Shown in pieces: positions 51,782-61,126 of a stretch of 64,000 nt of DNA (within the stretch, counting starts at the first letter, position 1; each line of letters starts with the position of its first letter). The notes under the pieces were generated by a model. It saw only the letters and a program-made list of their open reading frames with translations, did no database searches and was not told the DNA's origin. The stretch comes from Amycolatopsis jejuensis. Its GTDB lineage: Bacteria > Actinomycetota > Actinomycetes > Mycobacteriales > Pseudonocardiaceae. The stretch lies in the NCBI RefSeq assembly GCF_000717335.1, contig NZ_JNYZ01000020.1, forward strand, positions 186,001-250,000, written 5' to 3'. A program made the position numbers and the translations under genes.

Positions 51782-53377
51782 TCACGCCTCGAAAACGGTC
51801 GTTCCACCCACGACGGTCCGCTTGACCTGGATGGCGGCAAGGTCCACCGGCCCCTCGGCAAGCGGGTCGCCGTCGAGGACGACGAAGTCGGCGAGCTGTC
51901 CCGCCGCGATCTGCCCCTTGTCCGCGTGCTCGCCGGCCAGCCGGGCTGCCGAGCTGGTGAACCCGGCCAGCGCGGCGAGGGGCGGAACCCGCTGGTCCGG
52001 GCCGAGGACGTCGCCCTCCCGCGTCACCCGGTGCACCGCAGTGTTCATCGTGAACAGTGGATGCACCGGCGTGACCGGGCAATCGCTGTGCAGTGCGTAG
52101 CCGAGGCCCGCGGCCACCACGGACGCCACCGGACTGATGCGCTCACCGCGCGCGGGCCCGAGGAAGCGATTGCGGTGGCGGTCTCCCCAGAAGTACACAT
52201 GGTTGACGAAGATCGACGCCGCGACGGCCAGCTCGGCCATGCGGACGATCTGGTCCTCGCGCAGCGTCTGCACGTGCTCGAGACGGTGCCCGCCGGGCCG
52301 GTCCGGGTGTGCGTGCTGTGCGGCGGCGATCGCATCGAGAGCCAGGTCGATGGCCCGATCGCCGTTCGTATGGATGGCAACGGTGCGTCCGGCGGCGTGA
52401 TTCTCGAGAACGAGGGAATCCAGGTGATCGGACGGGATGGCCATTCCGCCGCAGTGGCAGCCACCCAGGTCGTGGTACGGCTCGGTCAGCGCTGCGGTGT
52501 GGAGCTGGACGGACCCGTCCGAGATGAGCTTGACGCCGCCCACGGTCAAGCGATCCGTCGGCGCAGGCAGGCCACCCAGCTGCTCATGCAGCCCCTCGGC
52601 CAGGTACAGGCGCCCCCGCAGCCGGAGGTCACCCGTCGCGTCCAGCCGCCGGTACGCGTCGTACATCGGGGCCGTGACGAACATGTCGTGAAAGCTGGTG
52701 ACGCCGACGCGGACCATCGCCTCCTGGGCCCGCAGCAGTGCCTGGCAACCGGCCTCGACATCCATCGCCGGCAGCGCGCCGGGGAACAGCATCATCGCGG
52801 GTTGCTCGAGCAGTTCACCGGTCGGGACCCCGGCCCCGTCGCGGACGATGACACCGCCCACCGGGTCCGGCGTCGCCGCGTCGACGGCGGCCGCGGCCAG
52901 CGCCGGCGAGTTGAGGTAGATGCCGTGCCCCGAGGCATGCCGCACCAGGATCGGGTGCCGGGCCGAAGCCTGGTCGAGGTCTGCGGTGGTCAGTCCTCGC
53001 TGATCGGCGACGAGGGTGTCGTCGAAGCCCCACGCCTCGATGAGCTGCCCCTGCGCGGTGTGGTCAGCGCGGACCCGCAACGCGTCGATCAGGGAGCCGA
53101 TCGTGGCGCACGCCGCAGGCGTGGCATCGACCCCGGCCAGCATCAGCCCCCACATCATCGGGTGCACGTGTGTCTCGATGAAGCCAGGGACGACCACCGC
53201 CCCACCCAGGTCGACGACCACGGCGTCCGCTCCGGCGAGGTCCAGGACCTGTTCGTCGGAGCCGACCGCCACGAACCGGCCGCCGGCACACGCCATGGCG
53301 GTCGGCGTCCCGGTCACCCCGGGAGCCATCGGGTGAATGCGCCCGTTCACGTAGGCGCGGAGGTCACGGTTGCTCAT
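51782..53377 (-). CDS. YtcJ-type metal-dependent amidohydrolase, 531 aa
   Basis: The amidohydrolase-3 family layout is present: GAVVVPGFIETHVHPMMWG (about 55-73) with the metal-binding HxH, VAIHTNGDRAIDLALDAIA near 335, EHVQTLREDQI and a late Asp in ALHSDCPVTPVHP. It hydrolyses an amide, carbamate or cyclic amide. In an operon with a CoA ligase and retro-aldolase it may release the free acid from an amide conjugate, for example an N-acyl compound. Confidence 0.9.
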   Translation of the reverse strand: MSNRDLRAYVNGRIHPMAPGVTGTPTAMACAGGRFVAVGSDEQVLDLAGADAVVVDLGGAVVVPGFIETHVHPMMWGLMLAGVDATPAACATIGSLIDALRVRADHTAQGQLIEAWGFDDTLVADQRGLTTADLDQASARHPILVRHASGHGIYLNSPALAAAAVDAATPDPVGGVIVRDGAGVPTGELLEQPAMMLFPGALPAMDVEAGCQALLRAQEAMVRVGVTSFHDMFVTAPMYDAYRRLDATGDLRLRGRLYLAEGLHEQLGGLPAPTDRLTVGGVKLISDGSVQLHTAALTEPYHDLGGCHCGGMAIPSDHLDSLVLENHAAGRTVAIHTNGDRAIDLALDAIAAAQHAHPDRPGGHRLEHVQTLREDQIVRMAELAVAASIFVNHVYFWGDRHRNRFLGPARGERISPVASVVAAGLGYALHSDCPVTPVHPLFTMNTAVHRVTREGDVLGPDQRVPPLAALAGFTSSAARLAGEHADKGQIAAGQLADFVVLDGDPLAEGPVDLAAIQVKRTVVGGTTVFEA

Positions 53378-53395
53378 CTCGGGTCCATGTCCGGG

Positions 53396-54526
53396 TCAGT
53401 CCTCACCGACGAGGATGTGCGCATAGTTGACTCCCCCATTGCCGATCATGTGTGCCAGTCCCACCCGGGCGTTCGGGTGCTGGCGCTCGCCGGACTGCCC
53501 GCGCAGCTGCTGCGTGATCTCGACGACCTGCGACAGACCCGTCGCTCCTCCGGGATGCCCTCGGCCGATGAGGCCGCCGCTGGGGCTCACCGCCACCCGG
53601 CCGCCGATGTGGAACTGCCCGTCGGCCATGGCGGCTGCCGCCCGACCCGCCGCTGCGAGCCCGAGATCCTCGACGTACTGGAGTTCCTCGACGCTGAAAG
53701 CATCGTGGACCTCGACGAGGTCGAGCTGCTCCGGACCGATGGCCGCCTGCTCGTAGGCACGGACCGCCACCCTCTCGGTGGAGCCGAGGTCGGGCAGGAA
53801 GGCGGCGGAAGCGTGCCACCGGTCGCTCTCGGCCACGGCTGCGGCGACCCGGACCGGACGGCTTGCGTTCCTGGCTCGGCGGCTGGTCAGGATGACGGCG
53901 GCAGCGCCGTCGCCGACCGGGCAGGACTCGACCTTGCGCAGCGGGTCGACGAGCATGGGGGCGGACCGCATTTCGTCCATGGTCAGCGAACGGGTGCGCT
54001 GGGCCATCGGATTGCGGCTGGCGTTGAGCAGGTTCTTGCCGACCACGAGCAACCCGGCGTCGGCAGGCTCGCCGTACCGATGCATCCGTGCCTGCTTCAT
54101 GAGTGCGAAAGGCACCGCGGGCACGGACATTCCCGAGATCGAGATGAGGTCCGGCGGTCGCTGGTCCTCGGACGCGCGGCTCTGCAACAGGGCGCCCAGG
54201 CTGCCGATGCCCACTGCCGCCGCCGTCTCCACCCGCCCGCTGGCGACTGCCTCGCGGGCGTGCTCGAACGCGGCCGTGCCGGTGGCCGAGGCGTTCTCGA
54301 CCGCGAGCACCGGAATCCCGGTCCGGGCCATTTCGTGCAGTACCAACGGTCCCGACGACATCCCGGTCCCGACCGCACCCACGACCAGCAACCCGATCTC
54401 GGGCCACTCGGCGCCGGAGTCGGTGAGTGCCGCCTGGAGCGCCTGCCCGCCCTGGACGTGCGCAGGCGTCGTCGTCCGGGCCACGATCGGGGTCATGCCG
54501 ACCCCGGAGAGATAGACCTCAGGCAT
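53396..54526 (-). CDS. Thiolase-fold protein lacking the catalytic Cys (Ltp2-like retro-aldolase), 376 aa
   Basis: An SCP2/thiolase-like protein. Where thiolases have the nucleophile Cys in N-x-C-A-T-G this one has Asn78-Ala-Ser80-Ala-Thr-Gly83. The C-terminal GGLIGRGHPGGATGL and VHDAFSVEELQY are kept. Lack of the cysteine together with an adjacent DUF35 gene is the hallmark of Ltp2-type aldolases, which cleave beta-hydroxyacyl-CoA into a carbonyl compound and acetyl- or propionyl-CoA. The start at 54526 overlaps the DUF35 stop by eight bases; the longer upstream frame is a shadow. Confidence 0.85.
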   Translation of the reverse strand: MPEVYLSGVGMTPIVARTTTPAHVQGGQALQAALTDSGAEWPEIGLLVVGAVGTGMSSGPLVLHEMARTGIPVLAVENASATGTAAFEHAREAVASGRVETAAAVGIGSLGALLQSRASEDQRPPDLISISGMSVPAVPFALMKQARMHRYGEPADAGLLVVGKNLLNASRNPMAQRTRSLTMDEMRSAPMLVDPLRKVESCPVGDGAAAVILTSRRARNASRPVRVAAAVAESDRWHASAAFLPDLGSTERVAVRAYEQAAIGPEQLDLVEVHDAFSVEELQYVEDLGLAAAGRAAAAMADGQFHIGGRVAVSPSGGLIGRGHPGGATGLSQVVEITQQLRGQSGERQHPNARVGLAHMIGNGGVNYAHILVGED

Positions 54527-54950
54527 CGCCGGCCACCTTCTCGAAGCCATAGGCCGTGGCGTGGTCGTCGTCGCTGTGGACTGCCCTGGGCACCACGGCG
54601 ACCGGGTCGCCGATGCCGATGGCGCCGGAGCAGACTCCGAGGACCTCGACGCCGCTGTCGCCGAGCCGCACCTGTGCAATGTGGACAGGCGGCACGGCTC
54701 CGGCGATGGGAAACGTTGACGTGCAATGGGATACCACGGTACCGAGGGCAGGAAGGTCCATGGCCGCGGCCGACGCGTGACACTTGGCGCAGTGCTCACG
54801 AGCGGGGAAACTCACTGTCCCGCAGCGATTGCAGGCGCAGGCGCGGAGGGCGAAGCCGCCGGCATCGCACCGGAGCACTCCGGGGTCGAATGACGGGTGG
54901 TCGAGATGTCCGGTCGCACTGCGGGCGTCGGCTGCGGACGTCGCATGCAC
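54519..54950 (-). CDS. DUF35 OB-fold/zinc-ribbon acyl-CoA-binding protein, 143 aa
   Basis: A rubredoxin-like zinc ribbon (Cys40-x2-Cys43, Cys54-x2-Cys57) is followed by an OB-fold half (GTVVSHCTSTFPIAGAVPPV, then HIAQVRL). DUF35 proteins form complexes with thiolase-like enzymes and bind the CoA substrate. The GTG at 54950 has AAGGAGG six bases upstream and lies one base after the ligase stop. It is most likely the essential partner of the next gene. Confidence 0.9.
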   Translation of the reverse strand: MHATSAADARSATGHLDHPSFDPGVLRCDAGGFALRACACNRCGTVSFPAREHCAKCHASAAAMDLPALGTVVSHCTSTFPIAGAVPPVHIAQVRLGDSGVEVLGVCSGAIGIGDPVAVVPRAVHSDDDHATAYGFEKVAGDA

Positions 54951-54951
54951 G

Positions 54952-56523
54952 TCAGATCCTCCTTGTCTGGTCGGTCCAATGGGATTCGCGAAGGTCCTTC
55001 TTGAGCACTTTGCCGTTGACACTGCGCGGCAACCGGTCGGTGATGAACACTTGCTTCGGCGTCCGCACCGGCCCCAGCCGGGCACGGCAGAGTTCGAGGA
55101 GCTCCTCGACATCGAGCTCCGCTCCCTCGTTGAGCTCCACGACCGCGGTGACGGCCTCGCCCCATCTCTCGTCGGGGACCCCGATGACGGCACAGTCCTG
55201 CACGGCCGGGTGCGCCCAGATGACCTGCTCCACCTCGGCCGGGAAAACGTTGAAACCACCCGAGATGATCAGGTCCTTCTTGCGATCGGTGAGAGTGAGG
55301 TAGCCCTGCTCGTCGAGGAACCCGATGTCCCCGGTGTGCAGCCACCCGTCGCGGATGGCCTCGGCAGTCGCTTCCGGATTGCCGTAGTACCCCTTCATCA
55401 CCAAGTCGCCGCGGACACAGATCTCCCCGCGCTCCCCCACCGGCAAGACCCGGTCGTCGTTGTCGCGGATCTCGACCTTGACCAACGGGGACGGCCGCCC
55501 GCAGGAAAGCAGCCGCGCGTCGCCGGCGATCGCGTCGCCGGCGAAGTGCTCCTCCGGCCGCAGGAAGCTGATCGAGCCGGGTGCCTCGGTCTGGCCGAAC
55601 ACCTCGATCATCACCGGGCCGAACAACTCCAGGCTCCGGCGCAGCTTCTCGGCCGACATGGGAGCAGAGCCGTAGAGGAAGTATCGCAGCGACGAGAGGT
55701 CGTAACCGGCCAGATCCGGGTGCTCGATCAGCCGGTAGATCACGGTCGGCGGCAGGAACAGGTCCGTGACCGAGTGCCGGTCGATGGCCTCCAGCAGCGC
55801 GACGGTTTCCGGTCGCTTCAGCACCACGACGGTCCCGCCGCGAGCAGTCGCCGGCAAGGTCAGCACGCCTGCCGAGTGGGTCATCGGCGCCGCCGCGAGA
55901 TTGACCACGTGCTCATCGGCGCGGTACTGCAGGACCATGAGCAGCTGGGCAATGCAGATGCCGTAGCTGCGGTGGGTGTTCATCACGCCTTTGGGCTTGC
56001 CGGTGGTTCCCCCGGTGGGTGAGATGACGGCGACGGCGTCCTGGGGAACATCGTTACCCGGCGCCGCGGCCGCCACGTCGCCGAGCCACTCCGCCATCCC
56101 CGCGGCGTACGACGGAACGCCGGCATCGACATCGGCATCGAGGCAAATCATCCGAAGCCGGTCGCCGGCCGAGGCGTGAATCTCCTCCGCCACAGCTGAC
56201 AGTGACGAGTGATAGAAGAGCACCTCGCAGTCGAACTGCCCGAGCAGGCCGATGCTCTCCGCGACCGGGCTGACGGGGTTGAGCGGCACCCAGGTCCCAC
56301 CGGCGCGCCAGGCGGCGACAACGCACATCCAGGCGGCCGGGTCGTTGGGGGCCAGCACAGCCACCTTGGTCTCGAGTTCGAGACCGTCTCGCAGCAGCGC
56401 GTTCGTGACCCGGCACGAAAACGCATACGCCGCCTCGTACGTCCACTCGACATCACCGTGCCGAAACGCGACGGCCGCCGGATTCATCGCGAAACCTTGG
56501 TCGAAGAAGTCCGATAGAGGCAC
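54952..56523 (-). CDS. AMP-forming acyl/aryl-CoA ligase, 523 aa
   Basis: Class I adenylate-forming enzyme with the P-loop ISPTGGTTGKPKG (about 170), the motif FGQTEAPGS (about 305), WLHTGDIGFLDEQGYLTLTD (about 405) and the C-terminal catalytic Lys in PRSVNGKVLKK. It activates a carboxylic acid to its CoA thioester with ATP. It is the first gene of a six-gene operon and is divergent from an aromatic-acid-type transporter, so it probably activates the compound that transporter brings in. Confidence 0.92.
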   Translation of the reverse strand: MPLSDFFDQGFAMNPAAVAFRHGDVEWTYEAAYAFSCRVTNALLRDGLELETKVAVLAPNDPAAWMCVVAAWRAGGTWVPLNPVSPVAESIGLLGQFDCEVLFYHSSLSAVAEEIHASAGDRLRMICLDADVDAGVPSYAAGMAEWLGDVAAAAPGNDVPQDAVAVISPTGGTTGKPKGVMNTHRSYGICIAQLLMVLQYRADEHVVNLAAAPMTHSAGVLTLPATARGGTVVVLKRPETVALLEAIDRHSVTDLFLPPTVIYRLIEHPDLAGYDLSSLRYFLYGSAPMSAEKLRRSLELFGPVMIEVFGQTEAPGSISFLRPEEHFAGDAIAGDARLLSCGRPSPLVKVEIRDNDDRVLPVGERGEICVRGDLVMKGYYGNPEATAEAIRDGWLHTGDIGFLDEQGYLTLTDRKKDLIISGGFNVFPAEVEQVIWAHPAVQDCAVIGVPDERWGEAVTAVVELNEGAELDVEELLELCRARLGPVRTPKQVFITDRLPRSVNGKVLKKDLRESHWTDQTRRI

Positions 56524-56714
56524 CGGCCCGTCCTTCCCGTGTAGTCGGCGACCCCGCCGAAGCGGTGCGGCAGAACCCCACTAAACCATCATGCTTTAGA
56601 TTAATCAAGCCGGGACCGTTGACCCACAAACCAACAGGCATTAGGTTAATTGTGGCGCTGCGCACAGCCACCTGCGCCGCCCGCTACCGCCCCTGCCCAC
56701 GATAGGAACAGCCG
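56524..56714. promoter_or_regulatory. Divergent ligase / AAHS transporter promoter with TTAGRTTAAT repeats
   Basis: The 191-base gap is AT-rich in its middle. TTAGATTAAT (56596-56605) and TTAGGTTAAT (56641-56650) are direct repeats 45 bases apart, a multiple fitting about four helical turns. They may bind the TetR protein encoded at 58161-58802. The spacing argument is suggestive only. Confidence 0.45.
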
Positions 56715-58058
56715 ATGGCTTCAGTACGAGCGCGGATCGACGCCTCTCCGATCAGCCGGCTCCAGATCCGGGTGATCGTCTTGTGCGCGATCGTGAGCAT
56801 GGCCGAGGGGTACGACATCCTCTCGATCTCCCTTGCCGTGCTTCCCATCACCCACGACTGGGGAATCTCGGGCACCCAGTCCGGTCTCCTCTTCAGTGCC
56901 GGTCTCGTCGGGATGGCGGCCGGCTCCATCCTGCTCAGCCCGGTCGGCGATCGGTTCGGCCGCCGCCCGCTGCTGATCGGCTCCCTGCTCGCCATCACCG
57001 CCGGCATGGCCCTCTCGGCGCTCTCGGGCGACGTGACCCAGCTGGCGTTGACCCGGCTGCTGACCGGCATCGGCATGGGCGGCATCATCCCCAGCCTGCC
57101 GATCATCGTCGGCGAATACTGCCCGGCCCGCAAACGCTCGACCCTGATCGCGCTTTTCGCCATCGGCATCCCGGCCGGCGGCATGCTCGGTGGTGCTGCC
57201 GGAGCAGTGCTGATGGCCAACTACGGGTGGCGCTCGGCGTTCGTGTTCGGAGCCATCGTGACAGCCGCCACGGTCGTCGTCGCCTACCGGGGCATCCCCG
57301 AGTCACCGGACTTCCTGGAAAGCCGGAACACCGAGGCGGCCCGCGCGAAGCTGGCCCAGCTCGCCGTCCGGATGAAACTGCGCGAAAACGTCGACGTGCA
57401 CCAGTTCGAGGCACCCGCGCGCGCCACGGCGGGTTCGGCGTCCCTCAAGTCATGGATGCTGGTCGCCACGTGTGTGGCCTTCTGCCTGGTCAACTCGGCC
57501 TACTTCTTCAGCAACACCTGGACCCCAAAACTGCTCACGACCGCCGGTATGTCGATGAACGAGGGCATCGGCGGCGGACTGCTGTTCTCGCTGGGCGGCG
57601 TGGCCGGCACCCTGCTCTTCGCCGCACTGGCACTGCGGGTCTCCGCCTTGGCGGTCACTGCCGGCTTCTCCGTCGCCAGCGCGGTGCTTTTCGCCGTCAT
57701 GTCCTCGCTTTCGGGTCAGCTCGTCCCGACTCTGATCGTGGCGATGCTGCTCGGGGTCTGCCTCATGGGCTCGTTCACCGGCCTGTACACGATCGTTCCG
57801 ATCCTGTTCCGCCCCGACGCCCGGGTCTCGGCACTGGGGATCGCCGCCGGCCTCGGCCGCATCGGCAGCATCGCCACCCCGCTCGGGGTCGGTCTGCTCG
57901 TCGACCATGCCTGGACGGCGAACTCGATCTTCCTGCTCTTCGTGATCCCGGCCGTACTGGCAGCACTGGCGATCGGCTACGCCGGCCTGCGTAACAGCAG
58001 AGCGGCATCGGCTGCCCGTACGGTGCAGACAGACCGTCCGGTGCCCGAGCGGCATTAG
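56715..58058 (+). CDS. MFS transporter, aromatic acid:H+ symporter (AAHS) type, 447 aa
   Basis: Twelve membrane segments with the AAHS-like first helix AEGYDILSISLAVLP (the D in helix 1 is important in PcaK/BenK) and the MFS loop GDRFGRRPLLIG. The family imports benzoate-type and other aromatic acids. It is divergent from the CoA ligase operon and followed by a TetR gene 102 bases on. Confidence 0.92.
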   Translation: MASVRARIDASPISRLQIRVIVLCAIVSMAEGYDILSISLAVLPITHDWGISGTQSGLLFSAGLVGMAAGSILLSPVGDRFGRRPLLIGSLLAITAGMALSALSGDVTQLALTRLLTGIGMGGIIPSLPIIVGEYCPARKRSTLIALFAIGIPAGGMLGGAAGAVLMANYGWRSAFVFGAIVTAATVVVAYRGIPESPDFLESRNTEAARAKLAQLAVRMKLRENVDVHQFEAPARATAGSASLKSWMLVATCVAFCLVNSAYFFSNTWTPKLLTTAGMSMNEGIGGGLLFSLGGVAGTLLFAALALRVSALAVTAGFSVASAVLFAVMSSLSGQLVPTLIVAMLLGVCLMGSFTGLYTIVPILFRPDARVSALGIAAGLGRIGSIATPLGVGLLVDHAWTANSIFLLFVIPAVLAALAIGYAGLRNSRAASAARTVQTDRPVPERH

Positions 58059-58160
58059 CAGGTTCGTCGTCCAGGAGCCCGGCGGGTGCCATACGTTGGT
58101 GACCAGAGCCTTGCCCCCGGCAGGAGCAACCACGCCGCCGAACGAAGGAGACTGTGCCCG

Positions 58161-58802
58161 ATGGCCCGTCCGGCCAAACCGCTGATCAGCCGAACCGCCG
58201 CGGTGGCTGCAGCCCTCACCATCATCGACGACGACGGGCTCGACGCGTTCAGCCTGCCCAAGCTGGCCCAGCGCCTCGGAGTCGCCACCCCGTCGCTCTA
58301 CCACCACTTCTCGGACCGGACCGAGCTGCTGTCCGAGGTGACTCGATCGATCGTCAACGAGACCCGTGTCCCGAGGCAGCCCGCCGACGGTAACTGGCAG
58401 GACTGGATCGTCAGGTACGCACTGAACTTCCGGGACGTCGTGCTCCGCCACCCCAACGCCGCGCCGGCGATGTTGCAGTTCCTGCCCCGAGACCTCGTCA
58501 CCGACATGTGGGAACGCGCGGCGACCTATCTCGTGGAGTCCGGAGTGCCGGTGCGACTGCACGTACAGATCCTGGACGGCCTCGAAAAGCTGACCCTCGG
58601 CGTGGCCCTCACCGAAGCCGTCCGTCCGGCCCCCCAGCGAGCCAAGGTATTCGCCAAGGTCGACAAGGACGCGCACCCGACGCTGTACAGCGCAATGCGC
58701 TCGAACCGGCTCACCCCGCGGCAGCTGCACGAGCAAATGATGCGCAGCTTCCTCCACGGCGTACTCCACGACAACCAGGTCCAGGACGCTCCCGATGATT
58801 GA
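58161..58802 (+). CDS. TetR-family regulator, 213 aa
   Basis: The helix-turn-helix is LDAFSLPKLAQRLGVATPSL followed by YHHFSDRTELLSEV (about 30-63). The C-terminal half has the TetR_C_1-like look. ATG 58161 with AAGGAG is chosen over an upstream frame extension. It probably represses the transporter and the divergent CoA ligase operon until a pathway acid or CoA ester binds. Confidence 0.93.
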   Translation: MARPAKPLISRTAAVAAALTIIDDDGLDAFSLPKLAQRLGVATPSLYHHFSDRTELLSEVTRSIVNETRVPRQPADGNWQDWIVRYALNFRDVVLRHPNAAPAMLQFLPRDLVTDMWERAATYLVESGVPVRLHVQILDGLEKLTLGVALTEAVRPAPQRAKVFAKVDKDAHPTLYSAMRSNRLTPRQLHEQMMRSFLHGVLHDNQVQDAPDD

Positions 58803-58928
58803 CCACCGTGGACAGGTCGGCATCCGCTCGAGGTCGTTGCGGGCAACAGAACCACAGAGATGTCCACAACGTCTGCCAGGCACAAGGCGAGTGGTTCGGT
58901 CGTTCGGCGACGAGGGTTCGGTGATCGT

Positions 58929-59459
58929 TCAAGCCCTCGCGGCCGGCGTTTTCGCCTGAGGCTTGAGGGTGAAGCCGGGTTGCTTCGCCTCGCCCGGGGT
59001 CAGCCGGGAAGCGCTCGCCAGCAGGCGGCGCACCGCGATGTGGTCCCCGGGCCGGTTCACCGACTCGCCGCCGACGAAAACGTCGTTCTCCCAGCACAGG
59101 ATGCACGCTTGCCCCACCCGGACGGCGCGGAAGATGCCCGTAAGCTGCAGGCCCAGGCGGACGAAGTCACGGACCGCCTCCCCGGCCTCCGTCACGATCA
59201 GTTCGACCTGCGCTCCCTCGAGAAGAAGGACGGCCCGCAAGACCGTGGACACGATCGCGCGGCGGATCAGGCGCAGATGCGCCGCGTTGCTGCCCAGGTC
59301 GGGTACGGTGCCACCGATCTTGGCCACGGCCTCGCAGCCAACGGATTCCGCCCACCGCAGGGCCCTCGACCGCCCCGTCACCGCCGTCGCCGCAGCCTGC
59401 GGACACGGCCGCCGACGCCGAAGCCAACGCCGCACTCGCCCAAACCCTCGCGGCCGCAC
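58929..59459 (-). CDS. Unrecognised protein, possibly coding
   Basis: I do not recognise this frame. From about residue 45 onward it looks like a genuine protein (LRLIRRAIVSTVLRAVLLLE, GAQVELIVTEAGEAVRDFVR, ILCWENDVFVGG), with GC-rich third positions. The opposite strand reads as an Arg/Ser/Pro-rich shadow. The N-terminal 40 residues are Arg-rich and doubtful, so the true start may be later. It could be a relic in a stretch of decaying genes. Confidence 0.35.
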   Translation of the reverse strand: MRPRGFGRVRRWLRRRRPCPQAAATAVTGRSRALRWAESVGCEAVAKIGGTVPDLGSNAAHLRLIRRAIVSTVLRAVLLLEGAQVELIVTEAGEAVRDFVRLGLQLTGIFRAVRVGQACILCWENDVFVGGESVNRPGDHIAVRRLLASASRLTPGEAKQPGFTLKPQAKTPAARA

Positions 59460-59469
59460 CCCACCGCAT

Positions 59470-59873
59470 TCGCGGCACCTCCGCTACCTGTTCAGGGAAT
59501 CTCAGCAACGCGAACGCTCCTGCCGGGTGCGCGAATCCTTCCCCCGCAACGCCATCGCAGCGCAGAGACAGCGCTGGTCGCGTTCAGCGGCTACGTCGCC
59601 GTCCTGTCCGGGGAGCAGTTGTTTCCGGTCCTGCCAGCGCCCGGGGACGTCGTCTACATCCCCATCGGAGTCGCTTACTCCATCGTGAATCTCAGCCTCA
59701 ACGCCGCCGTGCTGTTTCTCTCGATCACGACCGATCCCACCGTCGAGAGCGACGTCGTCCAGGCGCCCGAACACGCAGGGCTGGCCGCCGACCGTGCCAT
59801 CGCCTTGCGCGCCGAACACATCAAGCGCATCCATGCGCGCCGCATGCCCGAACTACGTCGGAGACGGCGTTGA
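59470..59873 (+). pseudogene. Cupin-domain relic
   Basis: The frame ending at 59873 reads RTLLPGARILPPQRHRSAET, then ALVAFSGYVAVLSGEQLFPV, then GDVVYIPIGVAYSIVNLS. This is a single cupin barrel with a partial metal motif. No in-frame ATG, GTG or TTG with a plausible leader is near; upstream the protein-like reading seems to shift frame around 59465. It appears to have lost its 5' end. Confidence 0.45.
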
Positions 59874-59962
59874 TCGACGGTCGCTGAACCAACTATGTAC
59901 CGCCACGCCCTCCCTACCCCGGCGCCTCCATGTTCGGTACGCGCCGCCGAGGGAGGGATGCC

Positions 59963-60157
59963 ATGCGCAACCAGATCCTGAGAGCAGCGCGCGAGCTGCT
60001 CACCGCACAATCCCCTGTCTCATTGCCGCCAATCACCCTTGATGAAATCGCCGCACAGGCGGGGATCACCCGCGATCAGCTGCGCGCCTACTACACCTCG
60101 GTCGAGGCGATCCGTACGGATCTCCGAGCTGAAGACCCGGCCGGTCGGTGGCGCTGA
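59963..60157 (+). pseudogene. Truncated TetR: DNA-binding domain only, 64 aa
   Basis: MRNQILRAARELL, then ITLDEIAAQAGITRDQLRAY, then YTSVEAIRTDLRAE is a TetR helix-turn-helix. The protein stops right after it, with no ligand domain. GGGAGGG precedes the ATG, so a short DNA-binding peptide could still be made. It abuts the KASIII-like pseudogene. Confidence 0.6.
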
Positions 60158-60158
60158 C

Positions 60159-61126
60159 ATGCGGTGGCCATCCGTCCACGTCCGCGGAATCGGCGGCGCG
60201 CTCGGCAAGCTGGTCCCGGTCGCCGGCAAGCACCGCACCGGGCAGCAATCCGTCTCGATCGACCATCACACCACTGGAATGGACCTCGCGGTCCGCGCGG
60301 GCAACGCTGCGCTCTCGACACTGGCCCAGATCACCAACGGTCCCTTGCCGGTCCCAGACATGCACCTGCACAGCGCAATCCGGGCATCACCGCTGAGCTC
60401 AACGCCATGTCCAACTCTCTCGTCGGCGGAATCGACCTCGCGGCCCGCATCCTCACCGGCAGCACCGACCTTGAGCACGTCCTGCTCACCGGCGGCGAAG
60501 TCTTCGGCGCACCGGCCTTCGACCACCTCAACGCCGACCACGGCATCGCCTACGGCGACGGAGGCTCAGCCCTCATCCTCGGCCGCGACCCCGGCATCGC
60601 CCGAGTACTGTCCACCGCCTCCTACACCGACCCCACGCTGGAACAGCTCCACCGCGGCCACCACCGCTTCCTCCCCGCCGGCACCACTGAACCCGGCCCC
60701 GAACGCGTCCGCGAACGCAAGCTGCAATACCTCGCAACGGTCGGCACCACCTCGATCAACACCCGCAACGCACGCGGCATTCGCGACACCTTCGACCACG
60801 CCCTCGCCGACGCCGAGCTCACGAGCGACCAGCTCAAGTGGGTCCTCCTCCCCCACTATGGCCAGCGCTTGCTCGAAACCCACTGCCTGCAACCCCTCGG
60901 CATCCCCGGAGAACACACACTCCGCGATATGGGCGGGCAATGGGGCCACATCGGCCCCAACGACCAGGTCATTGGTCTCACCTGGCTGCTCGCCCACGGG
61001 GGCGTTCAGGCTGGTGACCACCTCGCCCTCGTCGGCATCGGGATCGGGATGACGTGGACAACTGCCATCGTCCGCGTCGAGCATGTCCCCGGCGTCCAAT
61101 TGATCGGTGAACGGGCATGTCAATGA
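60159..61126 (+). pseudogene. Ketosynthase III-like (KASIII) pseudogene
   Basis: The N-terminal part (MRWPSVHVRGIGGALGKLVP, then TGMDLAVRAGNAAL) starts at ATG 60159. The rest (ITAELNAMSNSLVGGIDLAA through WTTAIVRVEHV) is in another frame from about 60350 onward. Compared with KASIII proteins of secondary metabolism, about 35 residues are also missing between the two parts. The nucleophile position reads Ser (AMSNS) as in Ser-type relatives such as DpsC, and the later His (LLPHYGQ) is present. Deletion plus frameshift make it non-functional. Confidence 0.7.

Noticed and set aside
51077..55303. A 1408-codon open frame on the plus strand
   Set aside because: It lies antisense to the alcohol dehydrogenase, amidohydrolase, thiolase-like, DUF35 and ligase genes, all with clear family motifs. 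Long antisense frames are common in GC-rich DNA and its translation is His/Arg/Gly-rich without any domain.
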